From NCBI RefSeq assembly GCF_946480385.1, contig NZ_CAMLJP010000013.1:8399-72398 (forward strand): a DNA stretch of 64,000 nt, given 5' to 3'. The notes below the pieces were generated by a model, which had not been told where the DNA came from, did no database searches, and saw nothing but the letters and a program-made list of their open reading frames with translations. Shown in pieces: positions 24,074 through 32,996 of this stretch (position 1 is the stretch's first letter; each line of letters opens with the position of its first letter). The position numbers and the translations under genes are program-made. Origin of the DNA: an uncultured Azospirillum sp. GTDB taxonomy: Bacteria; Pseudomonadota; Alphaproteobacteria; Azospirillales; Azospirillaceae.

Positions 24074-26776
24074 ATGGTGGCGGTCGATCTGCAGAGCATG
24101 ATTTCCCGGCTGAATCCTCTGTGCCGGCGGGCGCTGGAGGCGGCAGCCGGACAGACGCTGTCGCGCACGCATTACAATTGCGAGATCGAGCACTGGCTTC
24201 TCCAGCTGATCGGTGCCGCGGACGGCGACATCTCCGCCATCCTGCGCGTCTACGAGATCGACGCCGGCCGGCTGTCGGCAGACCTGACGCGGGTGCTGGA
24301 CAAGCTGAAGACCGGCAACAGCCGCGCCCCCGCCCTGTCGCCCAACCTCGTCCAGCTGATGCGCGAGGCGTGGGTGCTGGCCTCGCTGCAATATGGCGAG
24401 GGGGCGGTGCGCTCCGCCCATCTGCTGGCGGCGTTGCTGTCCGACGAATCGCTGTCCGCCCAGGCGCGCGACATGTCCGGCCAGTTCGCGAAGATCACCG
24501 CGGATGTGCTGCGCCGCGACCTGCCCAAGATCGTCGCCGACACGGCGGAGGCGCGCACCAGCGCCCCGGTCGCCGCGGCGGGCGGCGCTGCCGGCGGGGC
24601 CGCCACGGGCGGTGCGCCGAAGGCGGGCGGGGCGACCCCCAACCTCGACCAGTACACCATCGACCTGACCGACCGCGCCAAGAACGGCAAGATCGATCCG
24701 GTGCTGGGCCGTGACGCCGAGATCCGCCAGATCATCGACGTGCTGACCCGCCGCCGCCAGAACAACCCGATCCTGACCGGCGAGGCCGGCGTCGGCAAGA
24801 CGGCGGTGGTGGAGGGCTTCGCGCTGCGCATCGCCGCCGGCGACGTGCCGCCGGACCTGCGCAACGTCCGCCTGCTGTCGCTCGACCTCGGCCTGCTCCA
24901 GGCCGGCGCCGGCATGAAGGGCGAGTTCGAGAACCGGCTGAAGGGCGTCATCGACGAGGTGAAGGGCTCCAGCCAGCCCATCATCATGTTCATCGACGAG
25001 GCGCACACCCTGATCGGCGCCGGCGGACAGGCCGGCCAGAACGACGCCGCCAACCTGCTGAAGCCCGCGCTCGCGCGCGGCGAGATGCGCACCATCGCCG
25101 CCACCACCTGGGCCGAATACAAGAAGTATTTCGAGAAGGACCCGGCGCTGACCCGCCGCTTCCAGGTGGTGAAGGTGGAGGAGCCGGCGGAGCCGGTCGC
25201 CGTCGACATGATGCGCGGCCTGACCGCCACACTGGAGAAGCACCACAAGGTCCGCATCGTGACCGAAGGGCTGATCGAATCGGTCCGTCTGTCCAGCCGC
25301 TACATCCCGGCGCGCCAGCTGCCCGACAAGGCGGTCAGCCTGCTCGACACCGCCTGCGCCCGCGTGGCGATGAGCCAGACCGCGACCCCGCCGGCCATCG
25401 AGGACCGCCGCCGCACCATCCAGCTGACCGAGACCGAGGTCGCGATCCTGGAGCGCGAGGAGGCCATCGGCATCGACCATGCCGAACTGCTCGCCGCGCT
25501 GAAGGACAAGATCGCCGCCACCCAGGCCGATCTGGAGACGCTGGAGGCGCGCTGGACCAAGGAACTGGAGCTGGTCAAGGCGATCAACGAGACGCGCGAC
25601 CAACTGGTCGCCGCGCACGAGCAGGCCAAGGCACCGGCCGCAGAGGGCGCAACTGGGGGTGCCGCTCCCGCGGAGCCGCTCGACGCCGAGGCGCTGAACG
25701 CCAAGCTGAGCGCGCTGACCGCCGAGCTGACCGCGCTGCAGGGCGAGGATCCGCTGGTCAAGGTCGCGGTGGACGGGCAGGCGGTGGCCGAGGTGGTCGC
25801 CAACTGGACCGGCGTTCCGGTCGGCCGCATGGTCTCCAACGAGATCAAGACCATCCTGTCGCTCGCCGACCGCATGAAGGAGCGGATCATCGGCCAGGAC
25901 CATGCGCTGGACGCCATCGCCCAGGCGATGTGGACCAGCCGGGCCAAGCTGACCGACCCGCGCAAGCCGATCGGCGTCTTCCTGATGGTCGGCACGTCCG
26001 GCGTCGGCAAGACCGAGACGGCGCTGACGCTGGCTGACCTGATCTATGGCGGCGAGCAGAACGTCACCACCATCAACATGACCGAGTACAAGGAGGAGCA
26101 TAAGGTCTCCCTGCTACTCGGCTCCCCTCCCGGCTATGTCGGCTTCGGCGAGGGCGGCGTCCTGACCGAGGCGGTGCGCCGCCGGCCCTACAGCGTCGTC
26201 CTGCTGGACGAGCTGGAAAAGGCCCATCCCGGCGTGCAGGACATCTTCTTCCAGGTGTTCGACAAGGGCACGATCAAGGACGGCGAAGGCCGCGACATCG
26301 ACTTCAAGAACACCGTCATCATCATGACGTCGAACGCTGGCACCGACCTGATCCACAAGCTGTGCGCCGATCCGGAAACCGCGCCGGACGCCGACGGGCT
26401 GCTGGAAGCGCTGCATCCGGAACTGCAGAAGAGCTTCAAGCCGGCCTTCCTCGGCCGCTGCACGGTCATCCCCTACTTCCAGCTCTCCGACGAGAATCTG
26501 GCGAAGATCGTGGTCCTGCAGTTGAACCGCATCGCCAAGCGGGTGGTGCAGAACTACAAGGCCGCCTTCTCCTACTCCGACGATCTGGTGCAGAGCATCG
26601 TCAGCCGCTGCCAGGAGGTGTCGAGCGGCGCCCGCAACATCGAGACCATCCTCGGCCGCACGCTGCTGCCGGAGATCTCGTCCCGCATCCTCGCCCGCAT
26701 GGGCGACGGCGAACCGATCACCCGCGTCCACGTCTCGGTCGATGGCGAAGACCGCTTCGTCTACGACATCGCCTGA
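24074..26776 (+). CDS. tssH: ClpV/TssH, T6SS sheath-recycling AAA+ ATPase
   Basis: The 900-residue protein is a two-ring Clp/Hsp100 ATPase. It has an N-terminal Clp_N-like domain (about 10-155), a Gly/Ala linker (165-187), AAA1 with Walker A GEAGVGKT (236-243) and FIDEAHTLIGAGG, a coiled middle domain, and AAA2 with GTSGVGKTETALT and LLDELEKAHPGVQD. ClpV extracts TssC from the contracted sheath. ATG 24074 follows an AAGGGGGTGGA Shine-Dalgarno; an upstream ATG at 24017 in frame is less well placed. The M domain contains an Ala/Gly insert (APAAEGATGGAAPAEP). Confidence 0.97.
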   Translation: MVAVDLQSMISRLNPLCRRALEAAAGQTLSRTHYNCEIEHWLLQLIGAADGDISAILRVYEIDAGRLSADLTRVLDKLKTGNSRAPALSPNLVQLMREAWVLASLQYGEGAVRSAHLLAALLSDESLSAQARDMSGQFAKITADVLRRDLPKIVADTAEARTSAPVAAAGGAAGGAATGGAPKAGGATPNLDQYTIDLTDRAKNGKIDPVLGRDAEIRQIIDVLTRRRQNNPILTGEAGVGKTAVVEGFALRIAAGDVPPDLRNVRLLSLDLGLLQAGAGMKGEFENRLKGVIDEVKGSSQPIIMFIDEAHTLIGAGGQAGQNDAANLLKPALARGEMRTIAATTWAEYKKYFEKDPALTRRFQVVKVEEPAEPVAVDMMRGLTATLEKHHKVRIVTEGLIESVRLSSRYIPARQLPDKAVSLLDTACARVAMSQTATPPAIEDRRRTIQLTETEVAILEREEAIGIDHAELLAALKDKIAATQADLETLEARWTKELELVKAINETRDQLVAAHEQAKAPAAEGATGGAAPAEPLDAEALNAKLSALTAELTALQGEDPLVKVAVDGQAVAEVVANWTGVPVGRMVSNEIKTILSLADRMKERIIGQDHALDAIAQAMWTSRAKLTDPRKPIGVFLMVGTSGVGKTETALTLADLIYGGEQNVTTINMTEYKEEHKVSLLLGSPPGYVGFGEGGVLTEAVRRRPYSVVLLDELEKAHPGVQDIFFQVFDKGTIKDGEGRDIDFKNTVIIMTSNAGTDLIHKLCADPETAPDADGLLEALHPELQKSFKPAFLGRCTVIPYFQLSDENLAKIVVLQLNRIAKRVVQNYKAAFSYSDDLVQSIVSRCQEVSSGARNIETILGRTLLPEISSRILARMGDGEPITRVHVSVDGEDRFVYDIA

Positions 26777-26820
26777 CACGCAATGACGCGGGAGGGCCGG
26801 GGCGGGAGCGTGAAAAAAGA

Positions 26821-26838
26821 ACGGGCGGTGATGCCCGT
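26821..26838. other. Small hairpin between clpV and hcp
   Basis: ACGGGC-N6-GCCCGT is a perfect 6-bp stem 45 bases after the clpV stop. An A-run (AAAAAA) lies on its left, so it has terminator form only when read on the minus strand, where no gene ends. It might attenuate read-through from clpV into hcp, but the evidence is thin. Confidence 0.3.
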
Positions 26839-26929
26839 CACAGCACCCGCCTCAATTCTTTCGTAACCATACAGCACCGATCAAGCTTACCCGTTAAGAC
26901 AGACCTATAGAGAGAGCGAGGAGACCAAC

Positions 26930-27406
26930 ATGGCGATCTACATCAAGTATGACGGCATCGACGGCGAGGCCACCCACGAGACCCACAAGAAGTGGCTGGA
27001 CGTCGGTTCGCTGCAGTGGGGCGTCGGCCGCGCCATCAGCACCCCGTCGGGCTCGACCGCCAACCGCGAGGCGTCGGAGCCGTCGGTGTCGGAAGTGACC
27101 ATCACCAAGCTGATGGACAGCTCCTCGCCGAAGTTCTTCGTCGAATCCTGCACCGGCGCCATCGGCAAGAAGGTGCAGATCCACCTCGTCACCACCGGCA
27201 GCCCGGGCAACACCTATGCCGAGTACACCCTGACCAACGCCCTGGTCTCGGCCTACTCGATGTCGTCGGGCGGTGACCGTCCGTCGGAGTCGATCTCCAT
27301 CAGCTTCACCAAGATGGAGTACAAGTTCATCCCGTACGACGACAAGAACAAGGCCGGCACGCCGATCTCGGTCTCCTACGACCTGTCGACGACCAAGAGC
27401 GCCTAA
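26930..27406 (+). CDS. tssD: Hcp/TssD, T6SS tube protein
   Basis: The 158-residue Hcp starts MAIYIKYDGIDGEATHETHKKW, with the typical VTITKLMDSSSPKFF and YEL-like YAEYTLTNALVSAYSMSSGGDRPSESISISFTKMEYKF blocks. Hcp hexamers stack as the tube inside the sheath and can carry effectors. A strong Shine-Dalgarno (GAGGAG) lies 7-8 bases before the ATG and the 153-base gap before it suggests its own promoter, as expected for the most abundant T6SS product. Confidence 0.98.
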   Translation: MAIYIKYDGIDGEATHETHKKWLDVGSLQWGVGRAISTPSGSTANREASEPSVSEVTITKLMDSSSPKFFVESCTGAIGKKVQIHLVTTGSPGNTYAEYTLTNALVSAYSMSSGGDRPSESISISFTKMEYKFIPYDDKNKAGTPISVSYDLSTTKSA

Positions 27407-27421
27407 GTTCGGTTGCGCTTG

Positions 27422-27470
27422 CCCCCACCCCGATCCTCCTCTTCTTTGCAGGGGAGGGTTAGGGTGGGGG
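27422..27470. repeat. Palindromic dispersed-type repeat between hcp and vgrG
   Basis: CCCCCACCC at 27422-27430 and GGGTGGGGG at 27462-27470 form perfect 9-bp arms, with an inner CCTCC/GGAGG pairing. The element lies 15 bases after the hcp stop and could stabilise the hcp transcript 3' end and uncouple it from vgrG. There is no T-run, so it is not a classical terminator. Confidence 0.6.
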
Positions 27471-27521
27471 TAAAGCACCTGCCACCACTGATACTTTCTC
27501 TACTTCAAGGACCAAGCCCGC

Positions 27522-29642
27522 ATGTCGGATGCGCCCACCATCTCGCAGACCGGCCGGCTTCTGTCGCTGACCTCGCCGTTGGGCGCGGACGTGCTGATCC
27601 CGGTGGCCGTCGAGGGGGAGGAAGGGCTGTCGCGCCTGTTCCGCTACACCATCACGATGATCTCTCCGCGGATGACGATCGCGCCGGCCGACATCCTGGG
27701 GAAGTCGCTGACGCTGTCCATCGCGCGCAAGGGCGGCGATCCCCGCATCGTCAACGGCATCGTCAGCAGCTTTTCCGCCGGGCCGCTGGCTCTGCGCGGC
27801 TATCGCGAATACACCGCCGAGATCGTACCGACCCTGTGGCTGGCCACGCTGCGCTCCGACTGCCAGGTCTTCCAGGAGAAGACCGTCGTGCAGATCGTCG
27901 ATGCCATGCTGTCCGACTGCGGCGTCACCGAGGTGAAGAAGCAGGGCCTGTCCGGCACCCACAACGCCCGGCCGGTCTGCGTCCAGTACCGCGAGACTCA
28001 CTTCGACTTCATCGCCCGCCTGCTGCAGGACGAGGGCATCTATTTCTATTTCCAGCACGAGGCCGGCAAGCACACGCTGGTGCTGAGCGACAGCGCGTCG
28101 GGCTACACCGACTGCCTGGACAAGGATGTCATCCACGCCGCCTCGGCACAGGGCAACACGCTGGCCATTGACGGCTGGGCGCATTCGCAATCCTACGTGT
28201 CCGGCAAATGGACGCTGAAGGACTATAATTTCGAGACGCCCAGCACCGACCTGACCGCCAGCACCACGACGGTGCTCAGCGTTCCCGCCTTCAAGTCGCA
28301 CGAGATGTTCGGCTATCCCGGCGGCCATATGGTGAAAGCCGACGGCACCACCCTGTCGCGCCTGCGCATGGAGGAGACGGAAACCGGATACGAACGGGTG
28401 GAGGGCAGCGCCACCTATCGCGGCCTGTTCGCCGGCGGCAAGATCTCGATGACCGACCATGCGGTGACGGCGGAGGTCGGCAAGGGCTATGTCCTGACCG
28501 ATCTGGCACTGAGCGCCCAGGACCAGAGCCATCTCGGCAACGGCGGCGTACCGCCCTCCTTCTCCTGCCGCTTCGTCGCGATCCCCGACGCCACCGTGTT
28601 CCGTCCGCCGCCGGTGCCGCGCCCGCGCACCCATGGGCCGGACACCGCGACCGTGGTCGGCCCCAGCGGCGAGGAGATCTATTGCGACAAGTACGGCCGG
28701 GTGCGGGTGCAGTTCCATTGGGACCGCAAGGGCACCAAAGACGAGAAGAGCTTCGTCTGGCTGCGCGTCGCCCAGACCATGGCCGGCAAGAACTGGGGCA
28801 CCATCTTCACCCCGCGCGTCGGTATGGAGGTGCTGGTCGACTACATCGGCGGCGATCCCGACCGCCCCTTGATCGTCGGCTGCGTCTACAACGCGGAGAA
28901 CATGCCGCCCTACACGCTGCCCGACAACAAGACGCAGAGCGGCATCAAGACGCGCTCCAGCAAGGGCGGCGACACAGCCACCTTCAACGAGCTGCGTTTC
29001 GAGGACAAGAAGGACGCGGAGGAGATCTACTTCCACGCCCAGAAGGACTTCACCCGGATGGTGGAGAACGACGACAAGCTGACCGTCGATCACGACCAGA
29101 CCATCACCATCAAGAACGACCGCACCGAAACGGTGTCGGAAGGCAACGAGTCGGTCACGATCGCCAAGGGCAACCGCAGCGTTACCGTGTCGGAAGGCAA
29201 CGACAGCCACGATGTGACCAAGGGCAACCAGTCCCTGACGGTGGGGGAGGGCAACCGCACCGTCACCGTCAGCAAGGGCAACGACACCCACACGGTCAGC
29301 CAGGGCAACCGGACGGTGGAGGTCGGGCAGGGCAACGACAGCCTCACCGTCGGCCAGGGCAGCATGGCGATCGACGTGAAGCAGGGCGACTATGCGCTGA
29401 AGCTCGGGCTGGGCGACGTGTCGGTGAAGGCCAGCACCGGCAAGATCACCATGGAGGCCACCACGTCCATCGAGCTGAAGGTCGGCGCCAACAGCGTCAA
29501 GATCGATCAGATGGGCGTCACCATCAAGGGCAGCATGGTCAAGCTCACCGGTGACATGCAGGTGCAGATCAAGGGCGCGATGACCCAGGTGAACGGTGAC
29601 GCGATGGTTAAAATCCAGGGCGGCGTGGTAACCATCAATTGA
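27522..29642 (+). CDS. tssI: VgrG/TssI, T6SS spike protein
   Basis: The 706-residue VgrG has a gp27-like N-terminus (TSPLGADVLIPVAVEGEEGLSRLFRYTI; YRETHFDFIARLLQDEGIYFYFQHE), an OB-fold gp5-like section (GEEIYCDKYGRVRVQFHWDRKG; GTIFTPRVGMEVLVDYIGGDPDRPLIVG), and a C-terminal β-helix needle. The needle contains about 12 nine-residue repeats and ends in IKGAMTQVNGDAMVKIQGGVVTIN. There is no enzymatic extension, so this is a structural VgrG whose effectors would attach separately. Confidence 0.97.
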   Translation: MSDAPTISQTGRLLSLTSPLGADVLIPVAVEGEEGLSRLFRYTITMISPRMTIAPADILGKSLTLSIARKGGDPRIVNGIVSSFSAGPLALRGYREYTAEIVPTLWLATLRSDCQVFQEKTVVQIVDAMLSDCGVTEVKKQGLSGTHNARPVCVQYRETHFDFIARLLQDEGIYFYFQHEAGKHTLVLSDSASGYTDCLDKDVIHAASAQGNTLAIDGWAHSQSYVSGKWTLKDYNFETPSTDLTASTTTVLSVPAFKSHEMFGYPGGHMVKADGTTLSRLRMEETETGYERVEGSATYRGLFAGGKISMTDHAVTAEVGKGYVLTDLALSAQDQSHLGNGGVPPSFSCRFVAIPDATVFRPPPVPRPRTHGPDTATVVGPSGEEIYCDKYGRVRVQFHWDRKGTKDEKSFVWLRVAQTMAGKNWGTIFTPRVGMEVLVDYIGGDPDRPLIVGCVYNAENMPPYTLPDNKTQSGIKTRSSKGGDTATFNELRFEDKKDAEEIYFHAQKDFTRMVENDDKLTVDHDQTITIKNDRTETVSEGNESVTIAKGNRSVTVSEGNDSHDVTKGNQSLTVGEGNRTVTVSKGNDTHTVSQGNRTVEVGQGNDSLTVGQGSMAIDVKQGDYALKLGLGDVSVKASTGKITMEATTSIELKVGANSVKIDQMGVTIKGSMVKLTGDMQVQIKGAMTQVNGDAMVKIQGGVVTIN
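29130..29453 (+). repeat. Twelve nonapeptide repeats in the VgrG needle
   Basis: A 27-bp period runs through this part of vgrG, encoding units such as TVSEGNESV, TIAKGNRSV, DVTKGNQSL and TVGEGNRTV, with G at position 5 and N at position 6 in most. The later units diverge (KLGLGDVSV). Regular 9-residue spacing fits one β-strand plus turn per repeat of the β-helix. Confidence 0.8.
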
Positions 29643-29689
29643 CGAAATACCGTCCACAGTGGGGCGGTCATCACAGCGGGGTTGGGACG

Positions 29690-30274
29690 GTGGACATCGG
29701 GTTGTTGCCGAAGTTGCGCTTTGCCCGCGCGGCCGAAGCGGTCGCGGGGCTGGACCTGTCGGCGGAGGCGAAGGCGCTGTTCGCGCCGAACGCCCCGACA
29801 TCCGCCTACCTGAAGGCGCTGATCGACGCGGAGCTGTATGCGGACGCCATCCGTCTGCTGGGCATGGCTCTGCCGCGGCGCGAGGCGGTGTGGTGGGGCT
29901 GTCTGGCCGCCCGCGGCGCGCTTCCTCCCGAGCCGGCGCCTGCCGACGGCGCCGCGCTGGAGGCGGCGGAGGCCTGGGTCTTCCGCCCGACGGAGGAGAA
30001 CCGCCGCGCCTGCTTCGCCCCGGCCGAGGCGATGAATTTCGAGACGGCCTGCGCCTATGCCGCCATGGCCGCCTTCTGGTCCGGCGGCAGCCTCGCCCCG
30101 CCCGACGCGGCGGTGGTGGTGCCGCCGGGTGACGGTCTGACCGGCACCGCCGCCGCCGCGGCGGTGCTGATGGCCGCCGCCGCCGTGCCGAAGGAGATCA
30201 AAGCCCGCCACCGTGCGGCGCTGGTCCAGGCGCTGGACATCGCCAACGGCGGCAGCGGCAAGGTAGGGGGGTGA
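29690..30274 (+). CDS. DUF6931-like protein following VgrG
   Basis: I recognise this only as similar to a small helical family found near T6SS genes. The chosen GTG start at 29690 gives 194 residues beginning VDIGLLPKLRFARAAEAVAGLDLSAEA; a TTG at 29639, overlapping the vgrG stop, would add 17 residues that do not look conserved. The protein is Ala-rich and helical (about two thirds), with no signal peptide, membrane segment or Cys cluster apart from scattered Cys. It lies four bases before the FHA gene. A chaperone or adaptor role for VgrG is possible from position, not from sequence. Confidence 0.7.
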   Translation: MDIGLLPKLRFARAAEAVAGLDLSAEAKALFAPNAPTSAYLKALIDAELYADAIRLLGMALPRREAVWWGCLAARGALPPEPAPADGAALEAAEAWVFRPTEENRRACFAPAEAMNFETACAYAAMAAFWSGGSLAPPDAAVVVPPGDGLTGTAAAAAVLMAAAAVPKEIKARHRAALVQALDIANGGSGKVGG

Positions 30275-30278
30275 CCCG

Positions 30279-31577
30279 ATGAAGCTGCGGCTGACCCTGA
30301 TCCAATGCCCGCCGTCGCAGGGCGCCGACATTTCCCGCGATCTCGGCACCGGCCGGCTGGTGATCGGCCGCGGTCCCGATTGCGACTGGGTGCTGAACGA
30401 CCCGGAACGGACGCTGTCCAAGGTCCACTGCATGGTGGAGTTCAAGGGCGGCGTCTACATCGTCATCGACAGCTCGACCAACGGCGTCTTCCTCAATGAC
30501 GCGCCGGCTCCGATCGGCCGCGGCAACTCCGCCGTGGTGGGGGAGGGCGACCGGCTGCGCCTGGGCGGCTTCGTCATGCGCGCCGGCTTCGCCGCGGAAG
30601 AGGCGCCGGCCGCCAACGATCCCTTCCTGGCGGTGCTGCGCGGCTCCGACGCTCCGGCCCAGTCGGCGCCGCAGGCGGCCGACGACGACCCCTTCGCCCT
30701 GCCGGCCTTCAACAGCGGTACGGTGCCGGTGATGCCGATCCCGGACGACGAGGATCTGTTCGGCGACCTGCCGCGCGCCGACGACCGATGGAGCGGCAAG
30801 CCGTCCGGCGGCTGGCAGCCCACCGCCGCCCCGGGCCAATCGGCGGCGCAGCCCGGCTCCTACGGCAGCGATGCCGACTGGCCCGGTTCGGCCCAGCGCG
30901 ATTTCTCGCCGGACAGCCTCGGCACCATCCGCGTGGCGCCCGAACAGCCGGCCTTCGACCAGGGAAGCGGCAGCGGCAGCGGCGGACTGTCGATCCCCGA
31001 CGACTGGCTGGACGATCCGGTCGATCTGCCGCCGGCCCAGCCCTCGCCCGCGCCACCGTCCGCCGTTGCGACCCCGCAGCCCCAGGCGGACAGTCTTCCG
31101 CCGGAGGACTGGGCGGACGATCCGCTGGTGCCGCCCGCCTTCGCTGCCCGTCCGGCATCCGCCGCGCCACCGGCCGCCGACCCTGCCGCCGACTTTGCCT
31201 TTGACGCCGGCTTCGCATCCGGCCCCGGTTCCGACCCGCTGACTCGCGCGCTGGCCGACGTCGTGCTGTCGCTGGTGCGGCGGCAGGCTGCGCTGGAATC
31301 GCTGCTCGGCCTCGATCCGGAGGACACGCTGGCGCAGGGGAACTCACCCTTGCTCCGCGCGGCGGACGCCGACGATGCGCTGGCCCGGCTGCGCGCCTTG
31401 CCGGCGGGCGAGGCCGAGGCGCTGCTGCAGTCGGCCGCGGCCGACGGCGCCGCCCACCAGTCGGCGCTGCTGGCGGCGGTGCGCGAGCTGACGGGCGAGA
31501 CGGCCGACGGCGGCACCCGGCTGGCGGCGCTCTACCGCCGGCTCCTGCCCATCCACCGCCATGCGCTCGGCGGCTGA
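30279..31577 (+). CDS. TagH-like FHA-domain T6SS regulator
   Basis: The 432-residue protein has an N-terminal FHA domain (about 25-95): LVIGRGPDCDWVLNDPERTLSKVHCMVEF and SSTNGVFLND, including the phosphothreonine-contact GR, S, H and NG residues. A long Pro/Ala/Asp-rich linker (100-320) leads to a helical C-terminal domain (DPLTRALADVVLSLVRRQAALESLLGLDPED) typical of T6SS FHA proteins. FHA proteins are substrates of PpkA-type kinases and trigger assembly when phosphorylated. The kinase at 2.2-4.2 kb is the expected partner. Same operon as vgrG and tssK. Confidence 0.92.
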   Translation: MKLRLTLIQCPPSQGADISRDLGTGRLVIGRGPDCDWVLNDPERTLSKVHCMVEFKGGVYIVIDSSTNGVFLNDAPAPIGRGNSAVVGEGDRLRLGGFVMRAGFAAEEAPAANDPFLAVLRGSDAPAQSAPQAADDDPFALPAFNSGTVPVMPIPDDEDLFGDLPRADDRWSGKPSGGWQPTAAPGQSAAQPGSYGSDADWPGSAQRDFSPDSLGTIRVAPEQPAFDQGSGSGSGGLSIPDDWLDDPVDLPPAQPSPAPPSAVATPQPQADSLPPEDWADDPLVPPAFAARPASAAPPAADPAADFAFDAGFASGPGSDPLTRALADVVLSLVRRQAALESLLGLDPEDTLAQGNSPLLRAADADDALARLRALPAGEAEALLQSAAADGAAHQSALLAAVRELTGETADGGTRLAALYRRLLPIHRHALGG

Positions 31578-31631
31578 CGGCGGAAGACGATCCATGACGA
31601 CGACCACCAGCCTGCAAGAGGGAAAGCGCCC

Positions 31632-32966
31632 ATGAGTTGGGACGACAAGGTCATCTGGTCCGAAGGCATGTTCCTGCGGGCGCAGCATTTCCAGCAGCAG
31701 GACCGCTATGTCGAACGGCTGGTGCGCGGCCGGGTGGCGGGCTTGCGTCCCTTCGCCTGGGGCATCAGCGAGCTGACGATCAACCGCGAGCTTCTGGCCG
31801 TCGGCAAATTCGCCGTGCTGCGCTGCAAGGGCATCCTGGAGGACGGGACGCCGATCAACATCCCCGACGATGACGATCCGCCGCCGCCGCTCGACCTGCC
31901 GGAGACGCTGGCGAACAGCATCATCTATCTGGCGCTGCCGGTGCGCCAGCGCGGCGGCGTGGAGTTCGAGGTGGGCGAGAGCGCCGACGCCGCCACCCGC
32001 TATGTCGGCGAGGAGACCGAGACGGTCGACGCCATCGCCGGGTCGGCCAGCGTGTCGCGCATCCGCACCGGGCGGCTCCGCCTGCGCTACCGGCTGGAAC
32101 GGCAGGAGCGCGCCGGCTACCATTGCCTCGGCCTCGCCCGCATCCAGGAGGTGCGGTCGGACCGCCGGGCCACGCTGGACGAGCGTTACATCCCGCCGGC
32201 CCTGAACGTTCAGGCGCTGGCCCCGCTGGCCGGTTTCGTCACCGAAATCCAGGGCCTGCTGAACAGCCGGTCGGAGGCGCTGGCCGCCCGCGTCGCCGGG
32301 TCCAACGGGCGCGGCGCCGGCGAGATGGCCGATTTCCTGATGCTTCAGGTCGCCAACCGCTCCGAACCGCTGTTCGCCAACATCGCCCGCATGCCCGACA
32401 TCCACCCGGAACGGCTGCACGGGATGATGCTGTCGCTGGCCGGCGAACTGGCCACCTTCACCGCGGTCAACAAGCGGCCGCCCGCCTTTCCGCCCTATCG
32501 CCACGACGACCTGCAGGGCACGCTGGAGCCGGTGATGGCGGAGATCCGCCGCTCGCTCAGCGCGGTGCTGGAACAGACCGCGATCCCCATCGACCTGCTG
32601 GAACGCAAATACGGCATCCGCGTCGGCACCATCGCCGACCGCTCGCTCATCACCACCGCCACCTTCGTGCTGGCGGTGCGGGCGGACATGCCGGGCGAGG
32701 CGCTGCGCCGCAACTTCCCGGCGCTCGTCAAGATCGGTCCGGTCGAGCAAATTCGCGAACTGGTCAATGTGCAATTGCCCGGTATCCGAGTAAGGCCGCT
32801 GCCGGTCGCACCCCGCCAGCTGCCCTATCATGCCGGCGCTGTGTATTTCGAACTCGAACGCGGTAGCCCGATTTGGAAACAGCTTGCAACGTCCGGCGGA
32901 ATCGCGGTTCATCTAGCGGGTGACTTCCCCCAGGTGGCGATGGAGCTTTGGGCGATCCGTGGCTGA
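31632..32966 (+). CDS. tssK: TssK, T6SS baseplate-membrane connector
   Basis: The 444-residue protein is a canonical TssK: VIWSEGMFLRAQHFQQQDRYVERLVRGR at the N-terminus, NVQALAPLAGFVTEIQGLLNSR, a central HPERLHGMMLSLAGELATF, and a C-terminal FLELERGSP-like stretch (YFELERGSPIWKQLATSGGIAVHLAGDFP). TssK trimers connect the baseplate wedge to TssM and TssL. Last core T6SS gene in this direction; the next gene (a membrane sensor) begins only 30 bases downstream. Confidence 0.98.
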   Translation: MSWDDKVIWSEGMFLRAQHFQQQDRYVERLVRGRVAGLRPFAWGISELTINRELLAVGKFAVLRCKGILEDGTPINIPDDDDPPPPLDLPETLANSIIYLALPVRQRGGVEFEVGESADAATRYVGEETETVDAIAGSASVSRIRTGRLRLRYRLERQERAGYHCLGLARIQEVRSDRRATLDERYIPPALNVQALAPLAGFVTEIQGLLNSRSEALAARVAGSNGRGAGEMADFLMLQVANRSEPLFANIARMPDIHPERLHGMMLSLAGELATFTAVNKRPPAFPPYRHDDLQGTLEPVMAEIRRSLSAVLEQTAIPIDLLERKYGIRVGTIADRSLITTATFVLAVRADMPGEALRRNFPALVKIGPVEQIRELVNVQLPGIRVRPLPVAPRQLPYHAGAVYFELERGSPIWKQLATSGGIAVHLAGDFPQVAMELWAIRG

Positions 32967-32996
32967 TGCATCACCATTTCATCATGTAGGGTTGCG

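Noticed and set aside
27522..29642. VgrG as an evolved (toxin-carrying) VgrG
   Set aside because: The C-terminus ends in β-helix repeats and a short strand region without a catalytic domain.
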